This document shows positions 8,440 through 16,605 of a DNA stretch of 32,512 nt, one piece after another. Numbering within the stretch: the stretch's first letter is position 1; the number at the start of each line of letters is the position of its first letter. The notes under the pieces were generated by a model. That model saw only the letters and a program-made list of their open reading frames with translations, was not told the DNA's origin and did no database searches. Source of the stretch: a virus; the IMG/VR virus record IMGVR_UViG_3300029448_008344, positions 1 to 32,512 of that record; one strand, 5' to 3'. Position numbers and translations under genes: made by a program.

Positions 8440-9240
8440 ATGGACTTAAATGCAATCCGCGCAAAGCTGGATACGCTAAATAATAGCGGCCAGCAAAAAG
8501 AAAAAACAGATTACTCCAAGATTTTTTGGAAACCGGAATTAGGTAAACAGACGATTCGTATCGTTCCTTCTGCCTATGATCCTGCTTTTCCGTTTAAGGA
8601 ATTAAAATTCCATTACGGTGTAGGAAAATATCCGATGGTAGCTTTATCAAATTTCGGTAAGCAAGACCCTATTGAAGAGTTTGTAAAAGAACTTAGAAAG
8701 ACGAACGATAAAGACAATTGGTCATTATCAGGTAAACTTAACCCTAAAACTAGAATCTTTGCTCCTGTAGTAGTTAGAGGAGAAGAAGATAAAGGTGTTA
8801 GATTATGGGGATTCGGTATTACTATCTATAAAGCATTACTTGCTTTAGCAGAAGATGAAGATATCGGAGACTTTACAGACGTTATTAATGGATGGGATAT
8901 GGTAGTAGAGCAACAAGCTGGTAACCCTTACCCGGAGACTAGTGTTCGAATTAAACCAAAACAAACTCCTTTATCTGATAATAATGATTTAGTAGATACT
9001 TGGTTAAAGACTCAACCTAATCCAATAGAAGTACATACAGAGTATGATTATGACTTCATTAAGAAACAATTACAAGGTTATTTAAATCCTGGAGCTGAAG
9101 AAAGTACCACAGCTACTAAGGATACAGGTACAACTCTGCCAGAAAGCTTAGGTCAACAAAAAACTGACTTTACTTTGGAAACAGCTACGGCTGGCAACAA
9201 AGACACAGTTAGTAAATTTGATGACTTATTTAATGAATAA
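8440..9240 (+). CDS. Single-stranded DNA-binding protein, T4 gp32-like
   Basis: 266 aa. Coats single-stranded DNA during replication and recombination. The N-terminal segment MDLNAIRAKLDTLNN is followed by a core with aromatic and basic residues (KIFWKPELGKQTIRIVP, then FKELKFHYGVG) typical of gp32-type OB folds. The C-terminus is acidic (SKFDDLFNE), as in SSBs that recruit partner proteins through the tail. There is no cysteine at all, so the zinc finger of T4 gp32 is missing; this is also seen in other distant gp32 homologs. It is coupled by TAATG to the UvsX gene. The 5' end of the gene uses GC-richer codons than the rest. Confidence 0.8.
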   Translation: MDLNAIRAKLDTLNNSGQQKEKTDYSKIFWKPELGKQTIRIVPSAYDPAFPFKELKFHYGVGKYPMVALSNFGKQDPIEEFVKELRKTNDKDNWSLSGKLNPKTRIFAPVVVRGEEDKGVRLWGFGITIYKALLALAEDEDIGDFTDVINGWDMVVEQQAGNPYPETSVRIKPKQTPLSDNNDLVDTWLKTQPNPIEVHTEYDYDFIKKQLQGYLNPGAEESTTATKDTGTTLPESLGQQKTDFTLETATAGNKDTVSKFDDLFNE

Positions 9241-10310
9241 TGGCGAAAAAACAAACAACTCAAGAGAAAGCGACCGCTGCAGTACGCAAGTCGTTTAATT
9301 TAGGTAATTTTAAGAAAAAGAAAGGATTTGCTAATGCTTCTGTGAAGTTTAAAGAGCAAGGTTGGATACCTTTATCTAAAGCTTTTCAAGATATTACATC
9401 TCTACCAGGCATCCCTACAGGACATATAACCTTACTTAGAGGTCATTCTGATACGGGTAAAACTACTGCTTTAATCGAAGCGGCAGTAAATGCTCAAAAG
9501 ATGGGTATCTTACCTGTTTTTATTGTAACTGAGATGAAATGGTCTTGGGAACATGCTAAAGAAATGGGATTAGAGTTTGAAGAAGTAAAAGATGATAAAG
9601 GTACAGTTATTGATTACGAAGGTCATTTCTTATACGCAGATAGAGGACAGCTTAATACTATTGAAGAAGTAGCAGTTTATATTGCTGATCTTATGGATGA
9701 ACAAGCTAAAGGTAACTTACCTTATGATATGTGTTTCTTCTGGGATAGTATTGGTTCTGTTCCTTGTGATCTTTCAGTACGTTCTAATAAGAATAATAAT
9801 GAATGGAATGCAGGAGCTATGTCTACTCAGTTTGGTAATAATCTTAACCAAAAGATTCTATTGTCTAGAAAAGAAAACTCTCCATACTGTAATACTTTAG
9901 TAGCTATTAATAAGGTATGGACGATGAAACCTGAATCCCCTATGGGACAACCTAAATTACAGAATAAAGGAGGTATGTCTATGTGGTACGATGCTACATT
10001 AGTAGTTACATTTGGTAATATTACTAATCCAGGTACCTCTAAAATAAAAGCTATAAAAGCTGGTATGCAAGTAGAGTTCGCTAAACGTACTAATGTACAG
10101 GTAGAAAAGAACCATATTGGAGGAGTACAATCAAGAGGTAGAATAGTAATGACACCTCATGGATTTATTCCCGATGATAAAAGAGAAATCGATAAATATA
10201 AGGATGAACATAAAGAACACTGGTTAAAATTAGTTGGATCAGTAGATTTTGATTTGATAGAAGAAGGAGATTTAGAAGAAACTCCTATCACTCCTAATAT
10301 TTTAGATTAA
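9240..10310 (+). CDS. uvsX: UvsX/RecA-type recombinase
   Basis: 356 aa ATPase that forms filaments on single-stranded DNA and drives strand exchange and recombination-dependent replication. Walker A is GHSDTGKT at 68-75, followed by a hydrophobic helix. A Walker-B-like strand ending in FFWD is near residue 168. Before it come EMKWSWEHA-type residues as in UvsX. The N-terminus is basic (KKKK at 24-28) and the C-terminus acidic (EEGDLEETP), giving the polar layout expected for filament-forming recombinases. Position directly after gp32-like SSB and before the exonuclease matches T4-type replication clusters. Both ends share TAATG junctions with neighbours. Confidence 0.85.
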   Translation: MAKKQTTQEKATAAVRKSFNLGNFKKKKGFANASVKFKEQGWIPLSKAFQDITSLPGIPTGHITLLRGHSDTGKTTALIEAAVNAQKMGILPVFIVTEMKWSWEHAKEMGLEFEEVKDDKGTVIDYEGHFLYADRGQLNTIEEVAVYIADLMDEQAKGNLPYDMCFFWDSIGSVPCDLSVRSNKNNNEWNAGAMSTQFGNNLNQKILLSRKENSPYCNTLVAINKVWTMKPESPMGQPKLQNKGGMSMWYDATLVVTFGNITNPGTSKIKAIKAGMQVEFAKRTNVQVEKNHIGGVQSRGRIVMTPHGFIPDDKREIDKYKDEHKEHWLKLVGSVDFDLIEEGDLEETPITPNILD

Positions 10311-11326
10311 TGGCATACGACGATATTCTAAAGAATTTAAAGGAGACCCCACCCCGAGCTGAGAATGATCACATCTTGATCATTGATGCGATGAATACCT
10401 TAATCAGGTCATTCTCGCTGCTCAAAGCGATGAACCCATCAGGCTCCCATATTGGTGGCTTGGTAGGGTTTCTTCGTTCCTTAGGATATGTTACTCGTAT
10501 ATTTGATCCTACAAGAGTAATAATAGTATGGGACGGAAAAGGAGGTTCGGCGAATAGAAAGAATATTGATCCTAATTATAAAGCACAAAGAGCTACTAGT
10601 AGAATTACTCACTGGGGACTTTATGATACTAAAGAAGAAGAAACTGAAGCATTAATAGGACAGTTATATAGAACTCAAGACTATCTAGACTGCCTCCCAG
10701 TGCACCAATTAGTATTAGATAAACTGGAAGCTGATGATATAATGGCATGGATTGCAAAAAAAGCATCTAATTCTAATGTTAAGAAGTGCACTATAGTTTC
10801 TTCCGATAAAGACTTTTTGCAACTAGTAGATAATACAGTTGAAGTATATGCCCCTGTAAAAAAGAAAACCTTTAATAAGGATAATATATTTAACGAACTT
10901 AAAGTATTACCGGAGAATTACAATATGGTAAAAGCTTTATTAGGTGATAATTCAGATAATTTGCAAGGAGTTAAAGGATTAGGAATAAAAACTATAATAG
11001 CTGAATTCCCTAAATTACTTACTGAAAAAACTAATTTAGATTATATCTATAAAATTGCTGAAGAAAAATTAGAAGGTAAAAAAATATTTGCGAAGATAAT
11101 TCATAATTGGGATAAAGTTAATACTAACTTTGAATTAATGAATTTGCATCAAACAGTTTTAGACGAAAAAGAAAAACAATACGTAAACTCAGTTCTTTCT
11201 TCAGTTAAACCAGATCTTCAAATAGGAGCATTTTTACGTTTACTAGAGCAAGATAAAATAGAAGGTATTACTAAAAATACTGAAGGTTGGTTAGAGAACT
11301 TTAGGGGTTTAACTACAGTAAAATGA
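10310..11326 (+). CDS. 5'-3' exonuclease / flap nuclease (RNase H-like, Pol I N-domain family)
   Basis: 338 aa. Removes RNA primers and flaps from lagging-strand DNA. The PIN/FLAP active-site acids are in place: IIDAMN (D26), VWDGKG near 84, EADDIMAW near 144, SSDKDF near 165, and GDNSDNLQGVKGLG near 212, the last with the helix-hairpin-helix that binds DNA. The substrate-threading region NPNYKAQR-like (here DPNYKAQRATS) is also visible. The phage thus splits Pol I into two genes: this nuclease and the polymerase at 6590. It overlaps the next gene by four bases (ATGA). The first 60 codons use noticeably GC-richer codons than the rest of the gene. Confidence 0.85.
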   Translation: MAYDDILKNLKETPPRAENDHILIIDAMNTLIRSFSLLKAMNPSGSHIGGLVGFLRSLGYVTRIFDPTRVIIVWDGKGGSANRKNIDPNYKAQRATSRITHWGLYDTKEEETEALIGQLYRTQDYLDCLPVHQLVLDKLEADDIMAWIAKKASNSNVKKCTIVSSDKDFLQLVDNTVEVYAPVKKKTFNKDNIFNELKVLPENYNMVKALLGDNSDNLQGVKGLGIKTIIAEFPKLLTEKTNLDYIYKIAEEKLEGKKIFAKIIHNWDKVNTNFELMNLHQTVLDEKEKQYVNSVLSSVKPDLQIGAFLRLLEQDKIEGITKNTEGWLENFRGLTTVK

Positions 11327-11679
11327 ATTATAAAACATTAATTTTTGGATTGCTATTATTTTTAGTAGCACAGTCTTTAGCTTGGTTTCAAACCAACGGA
11401 CAATTTTTGAGTACCTGGGTAAAAGAGCATCCTATATTAGTATCAGGTTTAATGGGGATACCGGTAGGAGCATCTTATATCTACGGAACTACTTATATAG
11501 TAGAGTACTTTAATGGTCAATTATGGCCTGCTAGAATAATAGCATTTGCTACTGGAATATTTAGTTTTTATATTTTAACTTTAATTTTTATGAAAGAAGG
11601 AGTGAATATAAAGACTGGTACTATTCTTATTTTAGCAACAATGATAATAATTTTACAAGTATTTTGGAAATATGATTAA
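11323..11679 (+). CDS. Four-helix membrane protein, unknown function (118 aa)
   Basis: Four hydrophobic segments are visible, at roughly 5-22, 37-58, 68-90 and 95-115, separated by short polar loops such as FQTNGQFLSTWVKEHP and EYFNGQLWPAR. It should be an inner-membrane protein. No transporter, holin or lysis motif is clear. The first helix could pass for a signal anchor. It overlaps the exonuclease by four bases and the next membrane protein by eight bases, so the three are translated together. A holin-like role cannot be excluded, but four segments and the position in the replication block argue against it. Confidence 0.65.
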   Translation: MNYKTLIFGLLLFLVAQSLAWFQTNGQFLSTWVKEHPILVSGLMGIPVGASYIYGTTYIVEYFNGQLWPARIIAFATGIFSFYILTLIFMKEGVNIKTGTILILATMIIILQVFWKYD

Positions 11680-11971
11680 ACACTTAAAAAAATATTTAGG
11701 ATGGTATGTGTTAGTACCGTCAGTTTATTTAATATTTAGAGGAGAATCAGAAATGTGGCTAGTTCTTCTTCTTTGTTTATTAAAGATGCCTCCTTTCGAT
11801 TGGGTAGGTAGATACGAAGATTGGTTGGTTAAAAAAATGCAACCAAAAGCTGAAAAAATGAAAACTTGGAGAGATAAACAATCTAAGTTTATAAAAATAG
11901 CATTATCAATAGGAGTTATTATATTACTTATATTATGGTTTCTATATGCACCAGAATGTGAACTATGTTAA
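11672..11971 (+). CDS. Small membrane protein, unknown function (99 aa)
   Basis: Two hydrophobic regions flank a charged middle: residues about 8-40 (tryptophan- and leucine-rich, possibly a re-entrant pair) and 72-93 (a clear single transmembrane helix). The middle (residues 50-70) is Lys/Trp-rich, with KKMQPKAEKMKTWRDKQSK, likely an amphipathic cytoplasmic helix. It ends in PECELC, giving two cysteines at the very end. It overlaps the upstream membrane gene by eight bases and the downstream cytidylyltransferase by seven. No family recognised; partner of the preceding membrane protein is an inference from coupling. Confidence 0.6.
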   Translation: MIKHLKKYLGWYVLVPSVYLIFRGESEMWLVLLLCLLKMPPFDWVGRYEDWLVKKMQPKAEKMKTWRDKQSKFIKIALSIGVIILLILWFLYAPECELC

Positions 11972-12387
11972 AAGGAGTAATTGCAGGAAATTTCGATGTT
12001 ATACATCCAGGATATATTGAGATGTTTAAGGAAATGAAAAAGAACTGTACAGTATTAATAGTTTTACTTCATACAGACCCTTCTATAGAAAGACCTAGTA
12101 AATTAAAACCTATACTTTCTCCTGACGAAAGAAAAGAATTATTAGAAAGTATAAAGTATGTTGATGACGTTATTAGGTATACATATGAAGAACAGTTATA
12201 CGATTTACTTAAAATAGGAGAATTTGACGTAAGATTTTTAGGAGAAGATTATGTTGGTAAACCATTTACTGGCGACGATCTAAGGATACCTATTCATTAT
12301 TTGGATCGTTCACATGGATGGTCAACTACTAAGTTTAAAAAGCTGATAGCTGAAAGTTATAAAAAGAATGAAAATACAGTCAAGTAG
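11965..12387 (+). CDS. Cytidylyltransferase-like nucleotidyltransferase (TagD-like)
   Basis: 140 aa, about the length of glycerol-3-phosphate cytidylyltransferases. The N-terminal strand GVIAGNFDVIHPGYIEMF holds the nucleotide site, but the usual HxGH is HPGY here (H14, Y17), so the second histidine is replaced. The SPDERKELLESIKYVDDVI segment is typical of the family. The C-terminal RSHGWSTTKFK corresponds to the RTxGISTT signature. It probably attaches CMP (or another nucleotide) to a small phosphorylated alcohol or sugar, in the cytoplasm. In a phage such enzymes may feed sugar or lipid decoration; two membrane proteins sit just upstream. Substrate unknown. Confidence 0.7.
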   Translation: MLKGVIAGNFDVIHPGYIEMFKEMKKNCTVLIVLLHTDPSIERPSKLKPILSPDERKELLESIKYVDDVIRYTYEEQLYDLLKIGEFDVRFLGEDYVGKPFTGDDLRIPIHYLDRSHGWSTTKFKKLIAESYKKNENTVK

Positions 12388-12416
12388 TTGGCTATCAGAC
12401 AAATATTTATTATATT
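12387..12416 (+). promoter_or_regulatory. Promoter-like pair GTTG-N20-TATATT upstream of helicase gene
   Basis: GTTG at 12387-12390 begins on the last base of the cytidylyltransferase stop codon. TATATT is at 12411-12416 after exactly 20 bases. The helicase ATG follows 20 bases later, and the leader ATTAAAAGGTTAT resembles the leader before the polymerase gene. Confidence 0.6.
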
Positions 12417-12436
12417 AAAATATTAAAAGGTTATAA

Positions 12437-13774
12437 ATGACATTAAAGAGTTTACAGCAGTACGGCAAGGGGTTTCAATTAAAGGTTTTAGGATCACTAC
12501 TTACAGATAAAGTATTTTTATTAAACGTAAGAGACGTTTTACATGATTTTTATTTTGATGCTGATTCACATAAATGGATAATTAATCAAATTAAAGACTA
12601 CTTCGATAAGTACCACACCAATATTACAATGGATGTACTTAAAGTAGAACTTCAGAAAGTAGATAATGACGTCTTACAAGTTGCTTTAAAAGAAGAATTG
12701 AGAAATTCTTATGAGGCTACTCAAGACGATTTAGAGTATGTGCAAGAGGAATTTCAAACCTTTTGTAAGAATCAAGAAATGAAAAACGCTATACTTAACT
12801 CAGCTGATCTACTTAAAGAAGGAGACTTCGATGGTATTAGAGACCAAGTAGAAAAAGCTATGAAAGCTGGTATGGATAAAAATATTGGACATGAGTATAA
12901 TAAAGATATTGAAACTAGGTATAGAACTGATTACCGTCCTACCATTCCTTCTCCTTGGCCTATTTTTAATGATACTGTACAAGGTGGGTTCGGTCCTGGT
13001 GACCTCGCTATTGTTTTTGGTAATCCTGGTGGGGGTAAGTCATGGACTATGGTTGCTATTGCTGCTCATGCTGTTAGTCTTGGCTATAAAGTTAATTATT
13101 ATACGCTCGAACTCGGAGAGGACTATGTGGGTAAAAGATTTGATTGCTACTTTACAGGATACTCTATTGATGAGGTTAATAAACACCGTAAGGAAGTCCA
13201 AACATATGTAGATAGTTTGAAAGGTAAACTCATAGTAAAAGAATACCCACCAAAAGGAGCTACAGTTAATTCTATTAAGTCCCATATACAGAAATGTATA
13301 GATATGGATCATAAACCTGACTTAGTAGTAATTGATTATGTTGATTATTTAAGAGCTCCAACTAAAAGTAAATTTGCAGAAAGAAAAGATGAAATAGATG
13401 ATGTATTTATTGCAACAAAAGGTTTAGCTAAAAGTCTTAAAATACCAATTCTTACTCCTTCTCAGGTAAATAGAATGGGTGCTAAAGACTCTGTTATAGA
13501 AGGAGATAAAGCAGCAGGAAGTTATGATAAAATGATGGTTGCTGATATTTGTTTATCTTTATCTAGGCAGAAAGAAGACAAGGTACTTGGTACCGGGAGA
13601 GTCCATGTTATGAAAAACCGTTACGGGCAAGACGGTATGACTTATAACGTAAAAATGGACACTAACAACGGACATATTGAATTTGAAGGTAAGGCGGACC
13701 CTGCTGATTTACTTGAAGAAGAAAGTAAACCTAAATTTAATTTGTCACGTGAGCAAGTTGCAAAACTTTTATGA
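12437..13774 (+). CDS. Replicative DNA helicase, DnaB / T4 gp41-like
   Basis: 445 aa. Hexameric 5'-3' helicase that unwinds the fork ahead of the polymerase. The N-terminal 150 residues form a helical domain as in gp41. The RecA-like motor follows: Walker A GNPGGGKS at about 195-202, a YYTLEL strand with the H1a glutamate, Walker B LVVIDYVDYL near 296-305, the SQVNR motif (residue ~345), and GTGRVHVMKNRYGQDG carrying the arginine finger region. The start at 12437 follows an AAAAGG leader. A hairpin terminator comes 43 bases after its stop. The Walker A region (about 12940-13210) uses codons unlike the flanks (ATT, CTC and GGT instead of ATA, TTA and GGA). No primase gene is seen in this window. 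Confidence 0.9.
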   Translation: MTLKSLQQYGKGFQLKVLGSLLTDKVFLLNVRDVLHDFYFDADSHKWIINQIKDYFDKYHTNITMDVLKVELQKVDNDVLQVALKEELRNSYEATQDDLEYVQEEFQTFCKNQEMKNAILNSADLLKEGDFDGIRDQVEKAMKAGMDKNIGHEYNKDIETRYRTDYRPTIPSPWPIFNDTVQGGFGPGDLAIVFGNPGGGKSWTMVAIAAHAVSLGYKVNYYTLELGEDYVGKRFDCYFTGYSIDEVNKHRKEVQTYVDSLKGKLIVKEYPPKGATVNSIKSHIQKCIDMDHKPDLVVIDYVDYLRAPTKSKFAERKDEIDDVFIATKGLAKSLKIPILTPSQVNRMGAKDSVIEGDKAAGSYDKMMVADICLSLSRQKEDKVLGTGRVHVMKNRYGQDGMTYNVKMDTNNGHIEFEGKADPADLLEEESKPKFNLSREQVAKLL

Positions 13775-13816
13775 TAATATCCGGCAGATTGTTGAATATA
13801 TATCATATTTATAATC

Positions 13817-13849
13817 ATGCCCGAAGGATATATCCAACGGGTGTTTTTG
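13817..13849 (+). terminator. Rho-independent terminator after helicase
   Basis: A stem of CCCG (13820-13823) and CGGG (13838-13841), extended by G-U/U-G/A-U pairs to ATGCCCG/CGGGTGT, encloses GGATATATCC, itself self-complementary. Five T residues follow at 13844-13848. It lies in the 114-base gap between helicase and nrdB, the largest gene-free stretch in the window. It would separate the replication operon from the nucleotide-reductase genes. Confidence 0.65.
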
Positions 13850-13888
13850 TCTAAAATATTTTAATATATAAAAATATAAGTATATAAT

Positions 13889-14866
13889 ATGAGTTTATTA
13901 GAAGAACGAGTTGTGTATAAACCCTTTGAATACCCCAAAGCATATGATTACTGGTTAAAACAACAACAAGCACACTGGTTGCATACAGAAGTTCCTATGG
14001 CACAAGATGTCACTGATTGGAAATCTAATATGAAATCCCACGAAAAAAATGTAGTAGGTCAAATCTTAAAAGGATTTGCTCAAACAGAAACTATAGTTAA
14101 TGACTATTGGTCAACTTTAGTTACTAAATGGTTTAGGAAGCCGGAAGTTATTATGATGGGGACTACTCTAGGTTCTTCTGAAACGATTCATGCTGAAGCA
14201 TATTCATTACTAAACGAGCAATTAGGATTAGATGATTTTAGTGAATTTTTAGAAGATGAAGCTACTATGGCTAAAATAGAATCGTTAATGAACGTAAGAG
14301 ATAACCACGATGGTACTGCTAACTGGCATGAAAGAGCAAAATCATTAGCTATTTTTTCTGCATTTACCGAAGGAGTAAATTTATTTAGTTCGTTTGCAGT
14401 TTTATTATCATATAAAATGAGGAACTTACTTAAAGGAGTAGGTCAGATAGTAGAATGGTCAGTAAGAGATGAAAGTTTACATTCAGAGGCAGGGTGTTGG
14501 TTATTTAGAACATTAATGACAGAGCATCCTGAATTTAAAACTAAAAAGTTAGTAAAAGAAATAGAAGATGCAGCTCACCTAGCTCTTAAATTAGAATTTG
14601 ATTTTATAGATAAAGTATTCGAAATGGGAGATTTAGAGAATTTAGGTAGAGAAGAACTTAAAAACTTTATTCGTCATAGAGTAAATACTAAAATGGCAGA
14701 TTTAGGATTAGATCCTATAATACCTGCTGAAGAAATAGATAAAGGAGCATTAAAAACTATGAAATGGTTTGATGCGGTTATAGCAGGTAAACAACAAACA
14801 GATTTCTTTGCTAATAGAGTAACAAACTATAGTAAAGGTCATTTAGATTGGTCTAACGCATTTTAA
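13889..14866 (+). CDS. nrdB: Ribonucleoside-diphosphate reductase, beta subunit
   Basis: 325 aa class I small subunit that carries the di-metal centre and tyrosyl radical needed by NrdA. All metal ligands are visible: E67, E98, H101, E161, E195 and H198. The radical tyrosine is Y105, four residues after H101 (E-x-x-H-x-x-x-Y). The C-terminal residues (KGHLDWSNAF) would form the tail that docks on the alpha subunit. Presence of the tyrosine argues for a class Ia/Ib-like cofactor rather than the tyrosine-free Ic type. The start codon is preceded only by AT-rich DNA with no Shine-Dalgarno. nrdA follows nine bases after the stop, forming an nrdBA operon. Confidence 0.93.
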   Translation: MSLLEERVVYKPFEYPKAYDYWLKQQQAHWLHTEVPMAQDVTDWKSNMKSHEKNVVGQILKGFAQTETIVNDYWSTLVTKWFRKPEVIMMGTTLGSSETIHAEAYSLLNEQLGLDDFSEFLEDEATMAKIESLMNVRDNHDGTANWHERAKSLAIFSAFTEGVNLFSSFAVLLSYKMRNLLKGVGQIVEWSVRDESLHSEAGCWLFRTLMTEHPEFKTKKLVKEIEDAAHLALKLEFDFIDKVFEMGDLENLGREELKNFIRHRVNTKMADLGLDPIIPAEEIDKGALKTMKWFDAVIAGKQQTDFFANRVTNYSKGHLDWSNAF

Positions 14867-14875
14867 CTAAAAGTT

Positions 14876-16591
14876 ATGAGTATAGTAACAGATACTAGTA
14901 ACTGGGAAGCAGGAAAAGACTACCCAGAATGGATGAATGAGGTTTCGATAGCAACTATCTCAAAAGGATATCTGTTATCTGACGAAACTCCTAAAAAAGC
15001 ATATAGAAGAGTTGCTGATAGAATAGCACACAGATTAGATCGACCCGATTTAGCGAATAAGTTTTTTCGTTATATGTGGAAAGGTTGGTTGAACTTAGCC
15101 TCCCCGGTACTTTCAAATACTGGGACAGACAGAGGATTGCCCATCTCTTGTTTTGGTATCGATACACCAGACTCAATTAGAGGAATTGGCCTTACTAACG
15201 CAGAGTTAATGAGGCTAACCTCTCTTGGCGGTGGAGTGGGGATAGGTTTATCTAAAGTAAGAGGTAGAGGTGAAAAAATAGGTAAAGATGATATGGGTCA
15301 ATCTGAAGGAATAGTACCTTGGGCTAAAATATATGACTCAACCATTATAGCTACTAATCAAGGAGCAGTTAGAAGAGGAGCAGCATCAGTAAATTTAGAT
15401 ATTAATCATCCAGACATACATGAATTTTTAGAAATTAGAAGACCAAAAGGAGATCCTAATAGACAGTGTCTTAACCTACATCAATGTATAGCAGTGGATG
15501 ATAACTTTATGCAAAAACTAGAGCATAGAGACGCTGAGGCTATGGAATTATGGGTTAAAATACTTAAATCTAGAGTTGAAACAGGAGAACCTTATGTTAT
15601 GTATAAAGATAATATTAACAATGCTAATCCTCCTGCATATAAAAAAAATAATTTAGAGGTTTCGATGACGAACATTTGTTCTGAAATTACTCTTCATACA
15701 GATGAAGAGCATAGTTTTATTTGTTGTTTATCAAGTGTTAATTTAACAAAATGGGACGAATGGAAAAACACGGACCTTGTCGAAACCGCGATATACTTTT
15801 TAGACGGTGTGTTAGAAGAATTTTTATCAAAAACTTCTGGAAGAGATTCACTTATAAGAGCTCACAGATCCGCTAAAAAAGGTAGAGCTATTGGTTTAGG
15901 AGTACTTGGATGGCATACTTATCTACAAAATGAGAGAATACCTTTCAATTCTATAAGAGCTACATCCTTAACTCATCAAATATTTTCTCAAATACGAACT
16001 CAAGCTGAAAATGCTTCAAGACAGTTAGCAGATGAATACGGAGAACCTGTCTGGTGTAAAGGAACTGGTATGAGAAATACTCACTTATTAGCTATTGCTC
16101 CTACTGTTTCAAATTCTACTATTTCAGGAGGAGTATCAGCTGGTATAGAACCAATACCCGCTAACGTTTATACTTTTAACTCTGCAAAAGGTACTTTTAT
16201 TAGAAAAAATCCTGCGTTAGTTACTTATTTAAACGAAAAAGGAGCTAATACCGAAGAAGTATGGGATCAAATTATGAAAGATAGAGGTTCTATCGCGAAT
16301 TTACCAGAAGATGTAATGCCAGCAGAAGATAAACCTATATTTTTAACGTTTGCAGAAATAAATCAACTACAACTAGTAGAACAAGCTGCTGCTAGACAGA
16401 AATACATAGATCAAACTCAATCATTAAATTTAGCCTTCGATCCAACAGATAGTCCTAAATTTATTAACGAAGTTCATCAAACAGCTTGGAGATTAGGAAT
16501 AAAAACCTTATATTATTTAAGAACCGACTCTGTAATAAACGGAGACATCGGTAGTAGAACAAGCACAGACTGTTTGTCCTGCGATGGATAG
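14876..16591 (+). CDS. nrdA: Ribonucleoside-diphosphate reductase, alpha subunit (short form)
   Basis: 571 aa, clearly shorter than the roughly 750-aa T4/E. coli enzyme: the N-terminal ATP cone is absent, so the usual dATP activity switch is probably missing. The catalytic parts are complete. The redox cysteine is C92 (SCFG). The active-site N266-x-C268-x-E270 is present (NICSEI), and the partner cysteine lies in ICCLSS (C283/C284). The radical-transfer tyrosines are Y546-Y547. The C-terminal reductant pair is C566 and C569 (CLSC). It reduces ribonucleotides to deoxyribonucleotides and is re-reduced by a thioredoxin, one of which is encoded at 22677. Codon use changes around the catalytic cysteines, with GC-richer blocks near 15040-15240 and 15660-15800. 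Confidence 0.92.
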   Translation: MSIVTDTSNWEAGKDYPEWMNEVSIATISKGYLLSDETPKKAYRRVADRIAHRLDRPDLANKFFRYMWKGWLNLASPVLSNTGTDRGLPISCFGIDTPDSIRGIGLTNAELMRLTSLGGGVGIGLSKVRGRGEKIGKDDMGQSEGIVPWAKIYDSTIIATNQGAVRRGAASVNLDINHPDIHEFLEIRRPKGDPNRQCLNLHQCIAVDDNFMQKLEHRDAEAMELWVKILKSRVETGEPYVMYKDNINNANPPAYKKNNLEVSMTNICSEITLHTDEEHSFICCLSSVNLTKWDEWKNTDLVETAIYFLDGVLEEFLSKTSGRDSLIRAHRSAKKGRAIGLGVLGWHTYLQNERIPFNSIRATSLTHQIFSQIRTQAENASRQLADEYGEPVWCKGTGMRNTHLLAIAPTVSNSTISGGVSAGIEPIPANVYTFNSAKGTFIRKNPALVTYLNEKGANTEEVWDQIMKDRGSIANLPEDVMPAEDKPIFLTFAEINQLQLVEQAAARQKYIDQTQSLNLAFDPTDSPKFINEVHQTAWRLGIKTLYYLRTDSVINGDIGSRTSTDCLSCDG

Positions 16592-16605
16592 AGTAAAATT
16601 AAGTT

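Noticed and set aside
9682-9900. 72-aa frame inside uvsX on the + strand
   Set aside because: It is an out-of-frame read of the Walker B region, full of Leu/Val from T-rich codons, and has no start signal.
13040-13312. Reverse-strand 90-aa frame inside the helicase gene
   Set aside because: It is antisense to the Walker A/B region of a clear helicase and has no motif or start signal.
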